From contig CAAGKF010000330.1 of assembly GCA_900770345.1 (NCBI GenBank), positions 1-21,383 of the forward strand: DNA of 21,383 nucleotides. The letters are read 5' to 3'. The notes beneath the pieces are model-generated. The model was not told the origin of the DNA and did not search any database. It was given only the letters and a program-made list of their open reading frames with translations. Every line of letters begins with the position of its first letter. Within the stretch, counting starts at the first letter, position 1. A program made the position numbers and the translations under genes. Shown in pieces: positions 1 through 8,602 of this stretch. The DNA comes from Lachnospiraceae bacterium. GTDB lineage: Bacteria > Bacillota > Clostridia > Lachnospirales > Lachnospiraceae.

Positions 1-233
1 AAAAGGCCGCCAGAAAAAGCTATAAACAAACTTTTCCTGGCAGCAATCAGCTATCCACTAATAAAAAAATTAAAATTCAGCATTTTGAACAATAGGATTC
101 AACGGGTGTGAACAGTAACAACGTATTTACTCTTAAGAATAAATTAATTCCATAGCCGTTGTAATAGCTTGGTGAATGTATTATAATAAATAAGTAGCAT
201 TTTTCCAAAACAGATTTTCAGGAGAATGATTGA
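1..233. other. Non-coding left edge, leader of the hydrolase gene
   Basis: This AT-rich stretch holds no convincing open reading frame on either strand. The only signals I can support are a likely promoter at 159-187 and a ribosome binding site (AGGAGA, 220-225) for the gene that starts at 234. The first ~110 bases may be the downstream flank of a gene outside the window, but no terminator hairpin with a T-tract is obvious. Confidence 0.6.
159..187 (+). promoter_or_regulatory. Probable sigma-A promoter for the alpha/beta hydrolase
   Basis: TTGTAA (159-164) and a perfect TATAAT (182-187) are separated by 17 nt. The -35 matches consensus at four of six positions. It lies about 45 nt upstream of the hydrolase start codon, and no competing promoter is visible nearby. 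Confidence 0.55.
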
Positions 234-1184
234 ATGAAAACAAGAAATAAATTATTAACATTACTTACCTTGTCTGCTGCGGCAGCAGCCGGTATTGCTT
301 TTATTAATAAGGCAATCAAATTTTCAGCAACTTCCAAGGGCATCCTTGATGATCCTGATTCTTTGTGTTTTAAGTGGCGTCTCGGCAATATTCATTATAC
401 AAAAGAAGGCAGCGGGAAGCCCATTCTTCTTGTCCATGACCTGAATCCTTCTTCCAGCAGCTATGAATGGCGTGAAATTTCGAAAAAGCTTTCTGAAAAA
501 TATACTGTATATACGATTGATCTTTTAGGATTTGGTCCTTCCGAAAAGCCTAATTTGACCTATACAAATTATTTATATGTACAGCTTCTCTCTGATTTTA
601 TTAAATCAGAAATAGGGCGGCGTACAGATATTATTACTTCAGGTTCATCTGCATCTCTTGCAATCATGGCTTGCTGCAATGATTCTGAATTATTTGACAA
701 ATTAATGTTTATCAATCCGGATTCTCTTCTCTCCTGCAGCTTAATTCCAGGAAAGAAAGCAAAAATGTACAAATTTATTCTTGATCTTCCTATTGCCGGG
801 ACTTTTATTTATCATATATCCTGCAGTAAGAAATCTATTACGAATGAGTTCGTAACAAATTATTTTTATAATCCTTATACTGTCAAAGCACAAATGATCG
901 ATGCTTTTCACGAAGCTGCACACCTGGGCGAATCTCCTAAATCGATCTTTGCATGTGTAAAATGCAATTATACAAAGTGCAATATTGTTAATTCTCTCAA
1001 GAAAATTGACAACAGTATTTATCTGATCGGGAGCAGTGAAATTGAAGGCATGAATGAATGTATGGAAGAATACAAGGAATGTAATCCTGCGATAGAATAT
1101 ACATCTATCAGCCATACAAAGAAGCTCCCTCAATTAGAAAATCCTTCCGAGCTTCTCAATATGATACAAACTTATCTGTCATGA
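234..1184 (+). CDS. Membrane-anchored alpha/beta hydrolase fold protein
   Basis: This 316-residue protein has the alpha/beta hydrolase fold. Residues ~6-27 form an alanine-rich hydrophobic segment after a basic N-terminus, suggesting a signal anchor or uncleaved signal, so the catalytic domain is probably outside the membrane. Visible landmarks are the oxyanion-side LLVHD (65-69), the strand/turn DLLGFGPSEKP (96-106) typical of the MhpC-like group, a nucleophile elbow TSGSSAS with Ser139 as likely nucleophile, and a C-terminal SHTKKLPQLENP with His294 as likely base. The elbow is G-S-S-A-S rather than the usual G-x-S-x-G, so activity is plausible but not certain. The start is set by AGGAGA eight bases upstream. 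The gene is transcribed alone and head-on to the presumed replication direction. The substrate cannot be inferred. Confidence 0.85.
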   Translation: MKTRNKLLTLLTLSAAAAAGIAFINKAIKFSATSKGILDDPDSLCFKWRLGNIHYTKEGSGKPILLVHDLNPSSSSYEWREISKKLSEKYTVYTIDLLGFGPSEKPNLTYTNYLYVQLLSDFIKSEIGRRTDIITSGSSASLAIMACCNDSELFDKLMFINPDSLLSCSLIPGKKAKMYKFILDLPIAGTFIYHISCSKKSITNEFVTNYFYNPYTVKAQMIDAFHEAAHLGESPKSIFACVKCNYTKCNIVNSLKKIDNSIYLIGSSEIEGMNECMEEYKECNPAIEYTSISHTKKLPQLENPSELLNMIQTYLS

Positions 1185-1200
1185 TGTTTCACGTGAAACA
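1185..1200. promoter_or_regulatory. parS: parS centromere-like site (ParB/Spo0J binding)
   Basis: TGTTTCACGTGAAACA is a perfect 16-bp palindrome and matches the Firmicute parS consensus (TGTTNCACGTGAAACA) at every position. It begins on the base after the hydrolase stop codon and precedes that gene's terminator, so it sits in a 3' untranslated region. It lies about 9 kb from the dnaA-proximal origin, where ParB loading and SMC recruitment sites are normally found. No parA or parB is visible in the window. Confidence 0.9.
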
Positions 1201-1203
1201 TTC

Positions 1204-1231
1204 GGTTCGGATCTGCGATCCGAACCTTTTT
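1204..1231 (+). terminator. Intrinsic terminator of the hydrolase gene
   Basis: GGTTCGGATC (1204-1213) and GATCCGAACC (1217-1226) form a perfect 10-bp stem with a three-base TGC loop, followed by five T residues. This is a strong Rho-independent terminator and separates the hydrolase from nfo. Confidence 0.93.
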
Positions 1232-1289
1232 ACTTTCAAAATACAATTTTCATCAAGAAAAAAATTATAGAATGAAAGGACACACTGCT

Positions 1290-2120
1290 ATGTTAAGAAT
1301 CGGATGCCATCTATCCTCTTCCAAGGGGTATTGTGCAATGGCTAAAGATGCCATTAAAATAAAAGCAAATACATTCCAGTATTTTTCAAGAAATCCCAGA
1401 GGAGGAAATGCAAAAGAAATTAAACTTCCGGATGTGGAACAATTTCTTATTACAGCAAAAGAAAAAGATATCATGCCTTTCCTGGCTCATGCTCCCTATA
1501 CACTCAACGCCTGCTCTGCAGATCCACACCTGCGGGATTTTGCCAAACGTACAATGGCAGATGATCTGCTCAGATTGGAATATACACCAGGTAATCTTTA
1601 TAATTTTCATCCGGGAAGCCATGTAAAACAGGGAACAGAAATTGGAATTCAATACATATCAGAAATGCTCAACGAAATTTTAAAACCAGAACAAACAACT
1701 ACGGTTCTTCTTGAAACTATGGCCGGAAAAGGAAGCGAAGTAGGAGGAACCTTTGAAGAATTGAAACAAATTTTAGATAAGGTAGAACTCTCTGATCATA
1801 TGGGAGTATGTCTGGATACATGTCATATCTGGGATGGCGGATACGACATAGTCAACCATTTAGATGATGTATTAACTGAATTTGATCATATCATTGGTCT
1901 CAGATATTTGAAAGCTGTTCATTTAAATGACAGCCTGAATTCCCTTGGAGCACATAAAGACAGGCATGCCCGCCTTGGAGAAGGCTGCATCGGCCTGGAT
2001 GCTTTAAAACGAATAATCAATCATCCTGCTTTACGAAATCTTCCTTTTTATCTGGAAACCCCCAATGACCTGGATGGATATGCACGCGAGATTGAACTTA
2101 TGCGTAACAGCTACTTATAA
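1290..2120 (+). CDS. nfo: Endonuclease IV (AP endonuclease, deoxyribonuclease IV)
   Basis: Endonuclease IV cuts 5' of abasic sites and 3' blocking groups in base excision repair, using a tri-zinc centre in a TIM barrel. This 276-residue form is normal length. All nine metal ligands of the family can be placed: His67, His107 (in FHPGSH), Glu142 (LETMAGKG), Asp176 and His179 (CLDTCH), His211 (HLNDS), Asp224 and His226 (KDRHARLG) and Glu256 (ETP). The start at 1290 is preferred over an in-frame ATG at 1272 because AAAGGA lies nine bases before it, the upstream ATG has no good site, and the family begins close to MxxIGxHLSSSKG. The gene is convergent with rsmG and followed by its own terminator. 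No strong promoter is visible in the short upstream gap. Confidence 0.96.
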   Translation: MLRIGCHLSSSKGYCAMAKDAIKIKANTFQYFSRNPRGGNAKEIKLPDVEQFLITAKEKDIMPFLAHAPYTLNACSADPHLRDFAKRTMADDLLRLEYTPGNLYNFHPGSHVKQGTEIGIQYISEMLNEILKPEQTTTVLLETMAGKGSEVGGTFEELKQILDKVELSDHMGVCLDTCHIWDGGYDIVNHLDDVLTEFDHIIGLRYLKAVHLNDSLNSLGAHKDRHARLGEGCIGLDALKRIINHPALRNLPFYLETPNDLDGYAREIELMRNSYL

Positions 2121-2177
2121 ATAATGTCAAGCAAATAGATTATATTCAATCAAAAATGTTATATTAATATGTTACAG

Positions 2178-2214
2178 GGGCCGGAGCTTCAATCACCATA
2201 ATCCGGCCCTTTTT
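2178..2214 (+). terminator. Intrinsic terminator after nfo, between convergent genes
   Basis: GGGCCGGA (2178-2185) pairs with TCCGGCCC (2202-2209) across a 16-nt loop and is followed by TTTTT on the plus strand, so it fits nfo. On the minus strand the same hairpin has no immediate T-tract, so any termination of the rsmG transcript here would be weaker. Confidence 0.85.
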
Positions 2215-2239
2215 CAGGTTTATTATTCTTTATGTTAAC

Positions 2240-2980
2240 TCATCCCAATGGTTCCTTTGTCGGCATTCCAGCCTTTCTTGGAAACCTCTTTCCTGTATTT
2301 TTAACTTTTTTGATTTTCACCAGACTCCTGCCGACATCCGTTCCCGGCAGGAAAAATTCACAAATATCTTCAATTTCGCCGCCGAGGATCTCCACTGCTC
2401 TCTCCCCTGCTTTCAGCTCTTCTCTAATTTCTCCCGATTTATAAGGAACAAAATATCCGCCTACCTTTACAAAAGGCATACAATATTCTGACAATGAAGC
2501 AAGATTAGCCACAGCTCTTGAAACACAAAGATCATATTTTTCCCTGTAGTCACTGTTTCTTCCAAAATCCTCCGCTCTTCCGTGAACACATATCACATTT
2601 GAAAGGTTCAGCTCATCGCACACATTCTGAAGAAATTTTACTCTTTTATTCAAAGAGTCAAGGAGAGTAAGCTGCAGATCGGGAAAAGCAATTTTCAAAG
2701 GAATTCCCGGAAAACCGGCACCGGTACCTACATCAATAATTGCTTTAAAATTATTCTGAATATTTTTAAAATTAGAAAATGCTTTCACGAGTGACAAGCT
2801 GTCACTAAAATGTTTTGACACCACATTCTTTTCCTCTGTGATTGCCGTAAGATTCATAACTTTATTCGTTTCCACAAGCAGCTCAAAATATCTGTAAAAC
2901 TGATCCATTTGCAGATCAGTGAGGTCTATTCCCAGCTGTTTCGTTTCTTCCTGCATTTGTTTTATAAAGCTATCTGTCAT
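2240..2980 (-). CDS. rsmG: 16S rRNA (guanine-N7) methyltransferase RsmG (GidB)
   Basis: RsmG methylates N7 of the guanosine in the 530 loop of 16S rRNA (G527 in E. coli numbering) using S-adenosylmethionine; loss gives low-level streptomycin resistance in several bacteria. The 246-residue protein is the usual Firmicute length. The SAM-binding loop is visible as DVGTGAGFPGIPL (83-95), followed by the acidic LLDSLNKRVKFL (106-117), VSRAVA (153-158) and the conserved C-terminal KRFPRKAGMPTKEPLG. It lies 12 bases downstream of mnmG, so the two are very likely co-transcribed, as in most Firmicutes. In many relatives parA/parB or noc follow it; here the next gene is the convergent nfo. Confidence 0.97.
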   Translation of the reverse strand: MTDSFIKQMQEETKQLGIDLTDLQMDQFYRYFELLVETNKVMNLTAITEEKNVVSKHFSDSLSLVKAFSNFKNIQNNFKAIIDVGTGAGFPGIPLKIAFPDLQLTLLDSLNKRVKFLQNVCDELNLSNVICVHGRAEDFGRNSDYREKYDLCVSRAVANLASLSEYCMPFVKVGGYFVPYKSGEIREELKAGERAVEILGGEIEDICEFFLPGTDVGRSLVKIKKVKNTGKRFPRKAGMPTKEPLG

Positions 2981-2992
2981 AATACCGCTCTC

Positions 2993-4900
2993 CTACTCTT
3001 CACTCACCTGCACAGTTCCATTTTCCCTGTTATTCCTGGAAAAATAAACCAGAAGTACAGAAATATCTGCCGGAGAAACTCCGGAGATACGTGATGCCTG
3101 GCCTACAGTGGCCGGCTGGATCTTATTCAACTTCTGAACAGCTTCTTTTCTCAGACTTTTTACCTGACCGTAATCAAAATTCTCAGGAAGTCTCTTTCCC
3201 TCCAGCTTCTTAAAATGCGCCACCTGCTGCATCTGTCTCTTTATATAGCCCTCGTATTTTATCTCAATATTAACCTGTTCTCTCACATCAGCAGGAAGCT
3301 CAGGACGATTCTCATCCACCGGCTTCAGCTTCTCATAATCCAGCTCCGGCCGCTTTACCAGCTCTGCCAAAGTGATTCCTGATTTAAGAGGTGTACTTTC
3401 ATATCTCTCAAGTAATTTCTGAACCTCCGGCGTTCCTCCAATACTGGTTTTTTCCAGGCGTTCAATTTCTTTCCTGATCTCATCCATTTTAATAAGAAGC
3501 TTTTCATAGTCCTCATCACTTACAAGACCGATATCATGACCGATCTTTCGCAGCCGTATATCTGCATTATCCTGGCGCAGCAGCAATCTGTATTCCGCCC
3601 TGGAGGTCATCATTCGATAAGGTTCATGATTTTCCTTCGTAACGAGATCATCAATCAGAACACCGATATATGCCTGAGAACGGTCCAAAACTACCTGTTC
3701 CTTTCCCTGGACCTCCAACGCGGCATTTACACCGGCCATAAATCCCTGTACAGCTGCCTCCTCATATCCGGAGCTTCCGTTGAACTGTCCTCCCGCAAAA
3801 AGACCTTTTATTTTTTTAAATTCCAGAGTAGGCTTTAACTGCAGAGAATTAATACAGTCATATTCAATCGCATATGCATTTCTCACAATACGCACATTTT
3901 CCAGTCCGGGAACCGTGCGATACATTGCGTACTGTACATCCTCCGGCAAAGAACTGCTCATGCCGCCCAGATACATTTCATTGGTATAAAGTCCCTCCGG
4001 CTCCACAAATACCTGATGTCTGTTTTTATCCGGGAATTTTACAACTTTATCTTCAATAGACGGGCAATATCTGGGACCCGTCCCTTCAATGGCTCCGGAA
4101 AACAGCGGAGAGCGACTGATATTATCGCGGATAATCTTATGGGTCTCCTCATTTGTATAGGTAAGCCAGCAGGAAACCTGCTCCTTCTGTACGCTTTCCG
4201 GATCAGTAGAAAAGGAAAAGGGGACTACTCTCTCATCGCCGAACTGCTCTTCCATTTTTGAAAAATCGATGCTTCGCTTATCTACTCTGGCCGGTGTTCC
4301 CGTCTTAAAACGGAACATTTCAATTCCATTGGCTATCAGAGAATCCGTCAGATGATTGGCAGCCTGAAGTCCATTAGGTCCGGTAGGATTGCTCACATCG
4401 CCATAAATACATCTCGCTCTGAGATAGGTACCCGTACAAAGTACCACTGCCTGTGTATGATAAACAGCACCGGAAAATGTCTTCACTCCCTTTATCTTTC
4501 CATCCTCCGCAATCAGCTCCGACACTTCCGCCTGACGGATCGTCAGATGCTCTGTATTTTCCAGAGTTCTTCTCATCTGTCTGGTATAATCCTGTTTGTC
4601 AGCCTGTGCCCGAAGAGAATGAACAGCAGGGCCTTTCGATTCATTGAGCATTTTTGACTGAATAAAAGTCTTGTCAATATTTTTTCCCATTTCACCGCCC
4701 AGAGCATCCAATTCTCTGACCAGGTGTCCCTTCGAGCTTCCGCCCACATTGGGATTGCAGGGCATCAGAGCAATACTGTCTACACTGACCGTAAACATGA
4801 TCGTCTCCAATCCCAGTCTGGCACAAGCCAGAGCAGCTTCACATCCGGCATGTCCCGCTCCTACAACCGCTATATCATATGTTTCCTCTAAACAAGGCAT
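2993..4900 (-). CDS. mnmG: tRNA uridine-5-carboxymethylaminomethyl modification enzyme MnmG (GidA)
   Basis: MnmG is the FAD-dependent partner of MnmE; together they install the (carboxymethyl)aminomethyl group at C5 of wobble U34 in several tRNAs. At 635 residues it is full length. The Rossmann FAD motif is GAGHAGCE (14-21). The PCNP...GG segment contains Cys48 and the GPRYCPSIEDK signature (275-285) contains Cys279; these correspond to the two conserved cysteines of the family. GQFNGSSGYEEAA (371-383) is the second family signature, and the C-terminal helical domain for MnmE binding is complete. It lies between mnmE (45-base gap) and rsmG (12-base gap), the standard cluster. Confidence 0.98.
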   Translation of the reverse strand: MPCLEETYDIAVVGAGHAGCEAALACARLGLETIMFTVSVDSIALMPCNPNVGGSSKGHLVRELDALGGEMGKNIDKTFIQSKMLNESKGPAVHSLRAQADKQDYTRQMRRTLENTEHLTIRQAEVSELIAEDGKIKGVKTFSGAVYHTQAVVLCTGTYLRARCIYGDVSNPTGPNGLQAANHLTDSLIANGIEMFRFKTGTPARVDKRSIDFSKMEEQFGDERVVPFSFSTDPESVQKEQVSCWLTYTNEETHKIIRDNISRSPLFSGAIEGTGPRYCPSIEDKVVKFPDKNRHQVFVEPEGLYTNEMYLGGMSSSLPEDVQYAMYRTVPGLENVRIVRNAYAIEYDCINSLQLKPTLEFKKIKGLFAGGQFNGSSGYEEAAVQGFMAGVNAALEVQGKEQVVLDRSQAYIGVLIDDLVTKENHEPYRMMTSRAEYRLLLRQDNADIRLRKIGHDIGLVSDEDYEKLLIKMDEIRKEIERLEKTSIGGTPEVQKLLERYESTPLKSGITLAELVKRPELDYEKLKPVDENRPELPADVREQVNIEIKYEGYIKRQMQQVAHFKKLEGKRLPENFDYGQVKSLRKEAVQKLNKIQPATVGQASRISGVSPADISVLLVYFSRNNRENGTVQVSEE

Positions 4901-4945
4901 TTTCTTTCATCCTTCCTCTTATAATACTGACACGCCAAACCTTCT

Positions 4946-6325
4946 CTATTTACCCATACAGAATTTTGAGAATATTTCATTTACCAGATCATCATCCACT
5001 TCTTCTCCCAGGATCAGCCCCAGCTGTTCATAGGAATTCATCAGATCAATGGAATAAAAATCCTCCGGCATACCGTCTCCTATGCTTTTCTCTACCATTT
5101 TCAGGCTTAAAAGCGCCTGCTCCAATGCCTCCTTATGGCGCACATTGGTAATGTATATCTGGTCATTGAAGGTCAGCTCTCCATGATAGAAAAGTCTTTT
5201 TATCTCCTGTTCCAGATCCCCTATTCCCTTTTCTTCCTTGGCGGATATGGAAATTACCTTCTGTCCTGCCAGACTTTCCAGTTCTTCCTTCTCCACAACC
5301 ACCTGAAGATCTGACTTATTAAGAAGTACAATTGCTTTTCTGTCACGAATAAATTCTATGATTTCCATGTCATTGTTGTCAAGAGGTCTCGAGCCGTCAA
5401 CTACATAAATTAAAAGGTCCGCATCTCTGGCCGCCTTCATAGCACGGTCAACGCCTATTTTCTCTACCAAATCCTCCGTATCACGGATACCGGCCGTATC
5501 CACCACATTCAGACTGATACCCTGCAGATAAATATGTTCCTCCAGCGTATCTCTGGTAGTTCCGGCAATTTCCGTAACAATAGCTCTCTCCTCTCCCAGA
5601 AGAACATTCATTAAAGAAGATTTTCCTGCATTGGGCTTTCCCAGGATTACAGTTTTTACTCCCTCCCTCATGATCCTGCCGTCATCCGCAGAACGGATCA
5701 GCTGTTCCACATCTCTTACCATGGGAATAAGGGCCTCCAGAAGCTGATTTCCGTATCCTTCCAGTGAAATATGTTCCGGATCATCCAGGGCTGATTCGAT
5801 ATAAGCAATATGATATAAAATACCGGAACGCAGTTCACGGATTTTTTTTGAGACAGATCCTCCCAGCTGACTGACGGAACTTTTCAGAGCATACTCATTA
5901 GTGGCACAGATCACATCCGACACAGCCTCCGCCTGAGCAAGATCGATTCTTCCGTTCAGAAAAGCTCTCTTCGTAAACTCTCCCGGATCTGCCGTTCTGG
6001 CTCCGTATCTGATAACTGTTTCCAGTATTTTTTTTACCATCAGTATTCCGCCGTGACAGTCAATTTCTACCGTATCCTCCGCTGTATAGCTGTGAGGCCC
6101 TTTCATTATCAGGACAAGTACTTCATCTATCTTTTCTTCTCCATCATATATAAAACCGTAATGCACCGTATGGGAAGCTTTCATGTCAAGAGCCAGAGTG
6201 TTTCCTCTCTTATCACGAAAAATACGATTAATAACATGAAATGCCTCATCTCCGCTGATACGCACAATTCCTATTCCGGAAGCGCTCATTCCCGTAGCAA
6301 TCGCTGCAATGGTGTCTGTCCTCAT
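4946..6325 (-). CDS. mnmE: tRNA modification GTPase MnmE (TrmE)
   Basis: MnmE is the GTPase partner of MnmG in wobble uridine modification. The 459-residue protein shows the tetrahydrofolate-binding N-terminal domain (~1-118), a helical domain, an inserted G domain, and the C-terminal helix. G-domain motifs are P-loop GKPNAGKS (229-236), TTRDT (256-260), DTAG (276-279) and NKSD (336-339). The terminal FCMGK carries the invariant Cys456 of the C-[ILM]-G-K ending required for modification. The gene follows a terminator after jag, so mnmE-mnmG-rsmG may be its own transcription unit, but I could not find a convincing consensus promoter in the 137-base gap. Confidence 0.97.
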   Translation of the reverse strand: MRTDTIAAIATGMSASGIGIVRISGDEAFHVINRIFRDKRGNTLALDMKASHTVHYGFIYDGEEKIDEVLVLIMKGPHSYTAEDTVEIDCHGGILMVKKILETVIRYGARTADPGEFTKRAFLNGRIDLAQAEAVSDVICATNEYALKSSVSQLGGSVSKKIRELRSGILYHIAYIESALDDPEHISLEGYGNQLLEALIPMVRDVEQLIRSADDGRIMREGVKTVILGKPNAGKSSLMNVLLGEERAIVTEIAGTTRDTLEEHIYLQGISLNVVDTAGIRDTEDLVEKIGVDRAMKAARDADLLIYVVDGSRPLDNNDMEIIEFIRDRKAIVLLNKSDLQVVVEKEELESLAGQKVISISAKEEKGIGDLEQEIKRLFYHGELTFNDQIYITNVRHKEALEQALLSLKMVEKSIGDGMPEDFYSIDLMNSYEQLGLILGEEVDDDLVNEIFSKFCMGK

Positions 6326-6412
6326 ATGATTCCCTTTCCTTCTTTGATATTACAGTTCAGGCAGCATCTTTTTGCCGGGCCTTATCCCAACAAGAAGCAT
6401 CGGATATATTCC

Positions 6413-6442
6413 AAAAGAGGCCGTCGCATCTGCAACAGCCTC
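6413..6442 (-). terminator. Intrinsic terminator after jag
   Basis: Read on the minus strand, GAGGCTGTTGC and GCGACGGCCTC form an 11-bp stem with two G-T pairs around an AGAT loop, followed directly by TTTT. It lies 20 bases past the jag stop and ends the rpmH/rnpA-yidD-yidC-jag transcript, at least partly, before mnmE. Confidence 0.8.
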
Positions 6443-6462
6443 CTTCTTATATTCGTTATACT

Positions 6463-7233
6463 TTATTCTTCGCTGCCTTCGGCTTCAGCTTCTGCCGGCT
6501 TCTCTGTTCTGTAGCCCGCAGCTCCTCCCCTGCGTCCGGTTCCCTTATACCCGCCGGTCTTGCCGTAACGGTTTTTGTCATAACGGCCCTTACGCTCGCT
6601 CGTCATGGCTTCCTTCTTCAGAGCAATAACCACATGGCGGAAAGGCTCCTCACCCTCGCTTCTTGTGGTAACATACTTATCATTCTGAAGAGCTGCATGA
6701 ATAATCCTTCTCTCATAAGGATTCATAGGCTCCAGCGAAACAGGACGTTTCGTCCTTTTTACCTTATAAGCAATGTTTTTAGAAAGCGTTTCAAGGGTTT
6801 CTTTTCTTCTCTCACGATAATTTTCCGTATCAAGTTTTACTCTCAGATACCCTTCCGTTCCCTTATTCACGATCAGACTGACAAGATACTGCAGAGAATC
6901 AAGTGTCTGCCCTCTCTTGCCGATCAGAATACCCATGTCATCTCCCTCTAAATTAAGGGACAGTTCCTGTTCTTCTTCATTATAAGATGCGGAAATAGAA
7001 ACATTCATATTCATTGCATCAAAAATCTGCGTCAGAAAATCCATCGCCTTATCTTCAATGGTTTCTTTTTTCTTTGCACGGATAATGACTGGCTTCGCAC
7101 CGATTCCCAGAAATCCGGTGCTTCCTTTGTCAACTACTTCATACTCCAGCTTATCACTGGTAGTTTCAAGCTCGATCAAGGCCTTGGTAACCGCTTCATC
7201 CAGTGTTTTGGCAGTAACTGTAATCATTTCCAT
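6463..7233 (-). CDS. jag: Jag/KhpB RNA-binding protein (SpoIIIJ-associated)
   Basis: This 256-residue protein has the three-part Jag architecture: an N-terminal Jag_N domain (~2-52, with GSTGFLGIGAKPV), a type II KH domain (~60-135) with a functional-looking GKRGQT loop (105-110), and an R3H domain (~140-208) with RRKE and NPYERRIIH. A glycine/arginine-rich and then acidic tail (213-256) is low complexity. Jag/KhpB binds RNA, partners with KhpA, and influences cell division and elongation in Firmicutes. It is almost always downstream of yidC/spoIIIJ, as here (49-base gap). The start is chosen from a strong AGGAGG nine bases upstream. Confidence 0.95.
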   Translation of the reverse strand: MEMITVTAKTLDEAVTKALIELETTSDKLEYEVVDKGSTGFLGIGAKPVIIRAKKKETIEDKAMDFLTQIFDAMNMNVSISASYNEEEQELSLNLEGDDMGILIGKRGQTLDSLQYLVSLIVNKGTEGYLRVKLDTENYRERRKETLETLSKNIAYKVKRTKRPVSLEPMNPYERRIIHAALQNDKYVTTRSEGEEPFRHVVIALKKEAMTSERKGRYDKNRYGKTGGYKGTGRRGGAAGYRTEKPAEAEAEGSEE

Positions 7234-7282
7234 CCAAAAACCCCTCCTAATTTATTATTTCCGCTGCATGGCAAACAATTAA

Positions 7283-8602
7283 TCAATTTTTCTTCTCGTG
7301 CTTTTCATTATATTTGGCAACCATATTGGCTTTAGACGCCAGACTTCCGGGCTTGGCATTATCATTATAAAACTTATTAGACTCCTCAACCTGTACTTTG
7401 GTCTTGGCTATCTTGGCCATTCTCGCAGACTCTTCCCTGCTCTCTTTTTCCTCGATCTTCTTTAACATATCGTCCACATTTCCGACTTTCGTGGGCGGAA
7501 GACCTTTCTTTGCACGCTTTTTATTGGTCTTTTCCAGATTTTTCTGAACCAGATCATCAATATTAACCTTTTTCAGATAGGAATTGATTCCTACCTGCTG
7601 AATGATCATAAGCACACTCTGAGCAACCCAGTAAATACCAATACCAGTTGCAAAGGTAAAACAGAAGAAAACAGACATCAGCGGCATTGTCACATTCATG
7701 GACTTCATCATACTTGCTGAAGGATTGTCATCATTCTGCTGTGATGCAGGCTGAAGAGCAGTCATAAGCTTCGTGCTGTACCACTGGCTCAAGCCTGCCA
7801 GAAGCGGAATACAGAGTGCCGCCAGCATCGTCAAAAAACTGACATCTCCCGTCTTGTTGAAAAAGTTAGAAATAATCTGAGTAGGAGTATAGGCAATATT
7901 CATGCCGAAGAAAGTCTGCATATTCTCAATGGCATCCACTACCCTGACACCCGTTTCAGTCACTGCCTCGCCTACGGAAGAAAATGCCTCCACAAGAGAA
8001 TTCCACTCATGTCCCGTCAGCTTGTATAATAAATCAATTACTGTGCTTGCATTGGAATAATCATACCGTTCTCCCACCATCTTGTGGGCCTCAGCCAGCT
8101 TCGTAAAAGCTTCAGCTGTCTGATAACCGCTGGGAAGCTTGCTGATCACTGTCTCATAATATCCTCTTACGGACTGTACATAAGCCGGAATATTATAAAT
8201 AACACGATACAATGCAAAAAGGATAGGCATCTGGATCAGAAGAGGCAGACATCCTCCTGTCATGGAAGTACCGTACTTCTCATAGACAGCCTTTATCTCT
8301 GTCTGCATCATCATTGCATATTTCTGATCATTTTCCTTGCCCTTATATTTTTTCTGAATTGCAGCAATCTCAGGCTGCATAACTGCCATCAATCTGGATG
8401 ACTTCTGCTGTTTAATGGTAAGAGGCATCAAAAGCACCTTCGTTACCAAAGTAAACAAAATAATGCACAGACCGATATTCTCAATACCAACCGCACTGGT
8501 AAAACGGAACAGCAAGTCCATAATCCAGCCTAAAATATCAGCGATCGGCCCCAGAACACCGCCTGTCTTTGTTAATACTACTGCGCCAACTAAACCGTTC
8601 AA
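7283..8602 (-). CDS. yidC: Membrane protein insertase YidC/OxaA
   Basis: YidC inserts membrane proteins alone or with SecYEG. The 439-residue protein shows the first core transmembrane segment (~43-60), the cytoplasmic hairpin after Arg70, which aligns with the conserved groove arginine, the GGCLP-LLIQMP segment (116-126), and further membrane segments near the C-terminus. The segment between the GGCLP region and the next core helices (~140-260) is enlarged relative to bacilli, which I believe is common in this clade. The tail is highly basic, fitting ribosome contact. The start codon is TTG at 8602: ACCTCCT on the plus strand (8609-8615) gives a perfect AGGAGGT six bases away, and an in-frame stop lies 15 bases upstream, so no earlier start exists. 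No lipobox is visible. Confidence 0.95.
   Translation of the reverse strand: MNGLVGAVVLTKTGGVLGPIADILGWIMDLLFRFTSAVGIENIGLCIILFTLVTKVLLMPLTIKQQKSSRLMAVMQPEIAAIQKKYKGKENDQKYAMMMQTEIKAVYEKYGTSMTGGCLPLLIQMPILFALYRVIYNIPAYVQSVRGYYETVISKLPSGYQTAEAFTKLAEAHKMVGERYDYSNASTVIDLLYKLTGHEWNSLVEAFSSVGEAVTETGVRVVDAIENMQTFFGMNIAYTPTQIISNFFNKTGDVSFLTMLAALCIPLLAGLSQWYSTKLMTALQPASQQNDDNPSASMMKSMNVTMPLMSVFFCFTFATGIGIYWVAQSVLMIIQQVGINSYLKKVNIDDLVQKNLEKTNKKRAKKGLPPTKVGNVDDMLKKIEEKESREESARMAKIAKTKVQVEESNKFYNDNAKPGSLASKANMVAKYNEKHEKKN

Noticed and set aside
741..1133. 130-codon minus-strand frame opposite the hydrolase
   Set aside because: It has no recognisable motif, and the plus strand has a promoter, a ribosome binding site and a terminator that fit the hydrolase.
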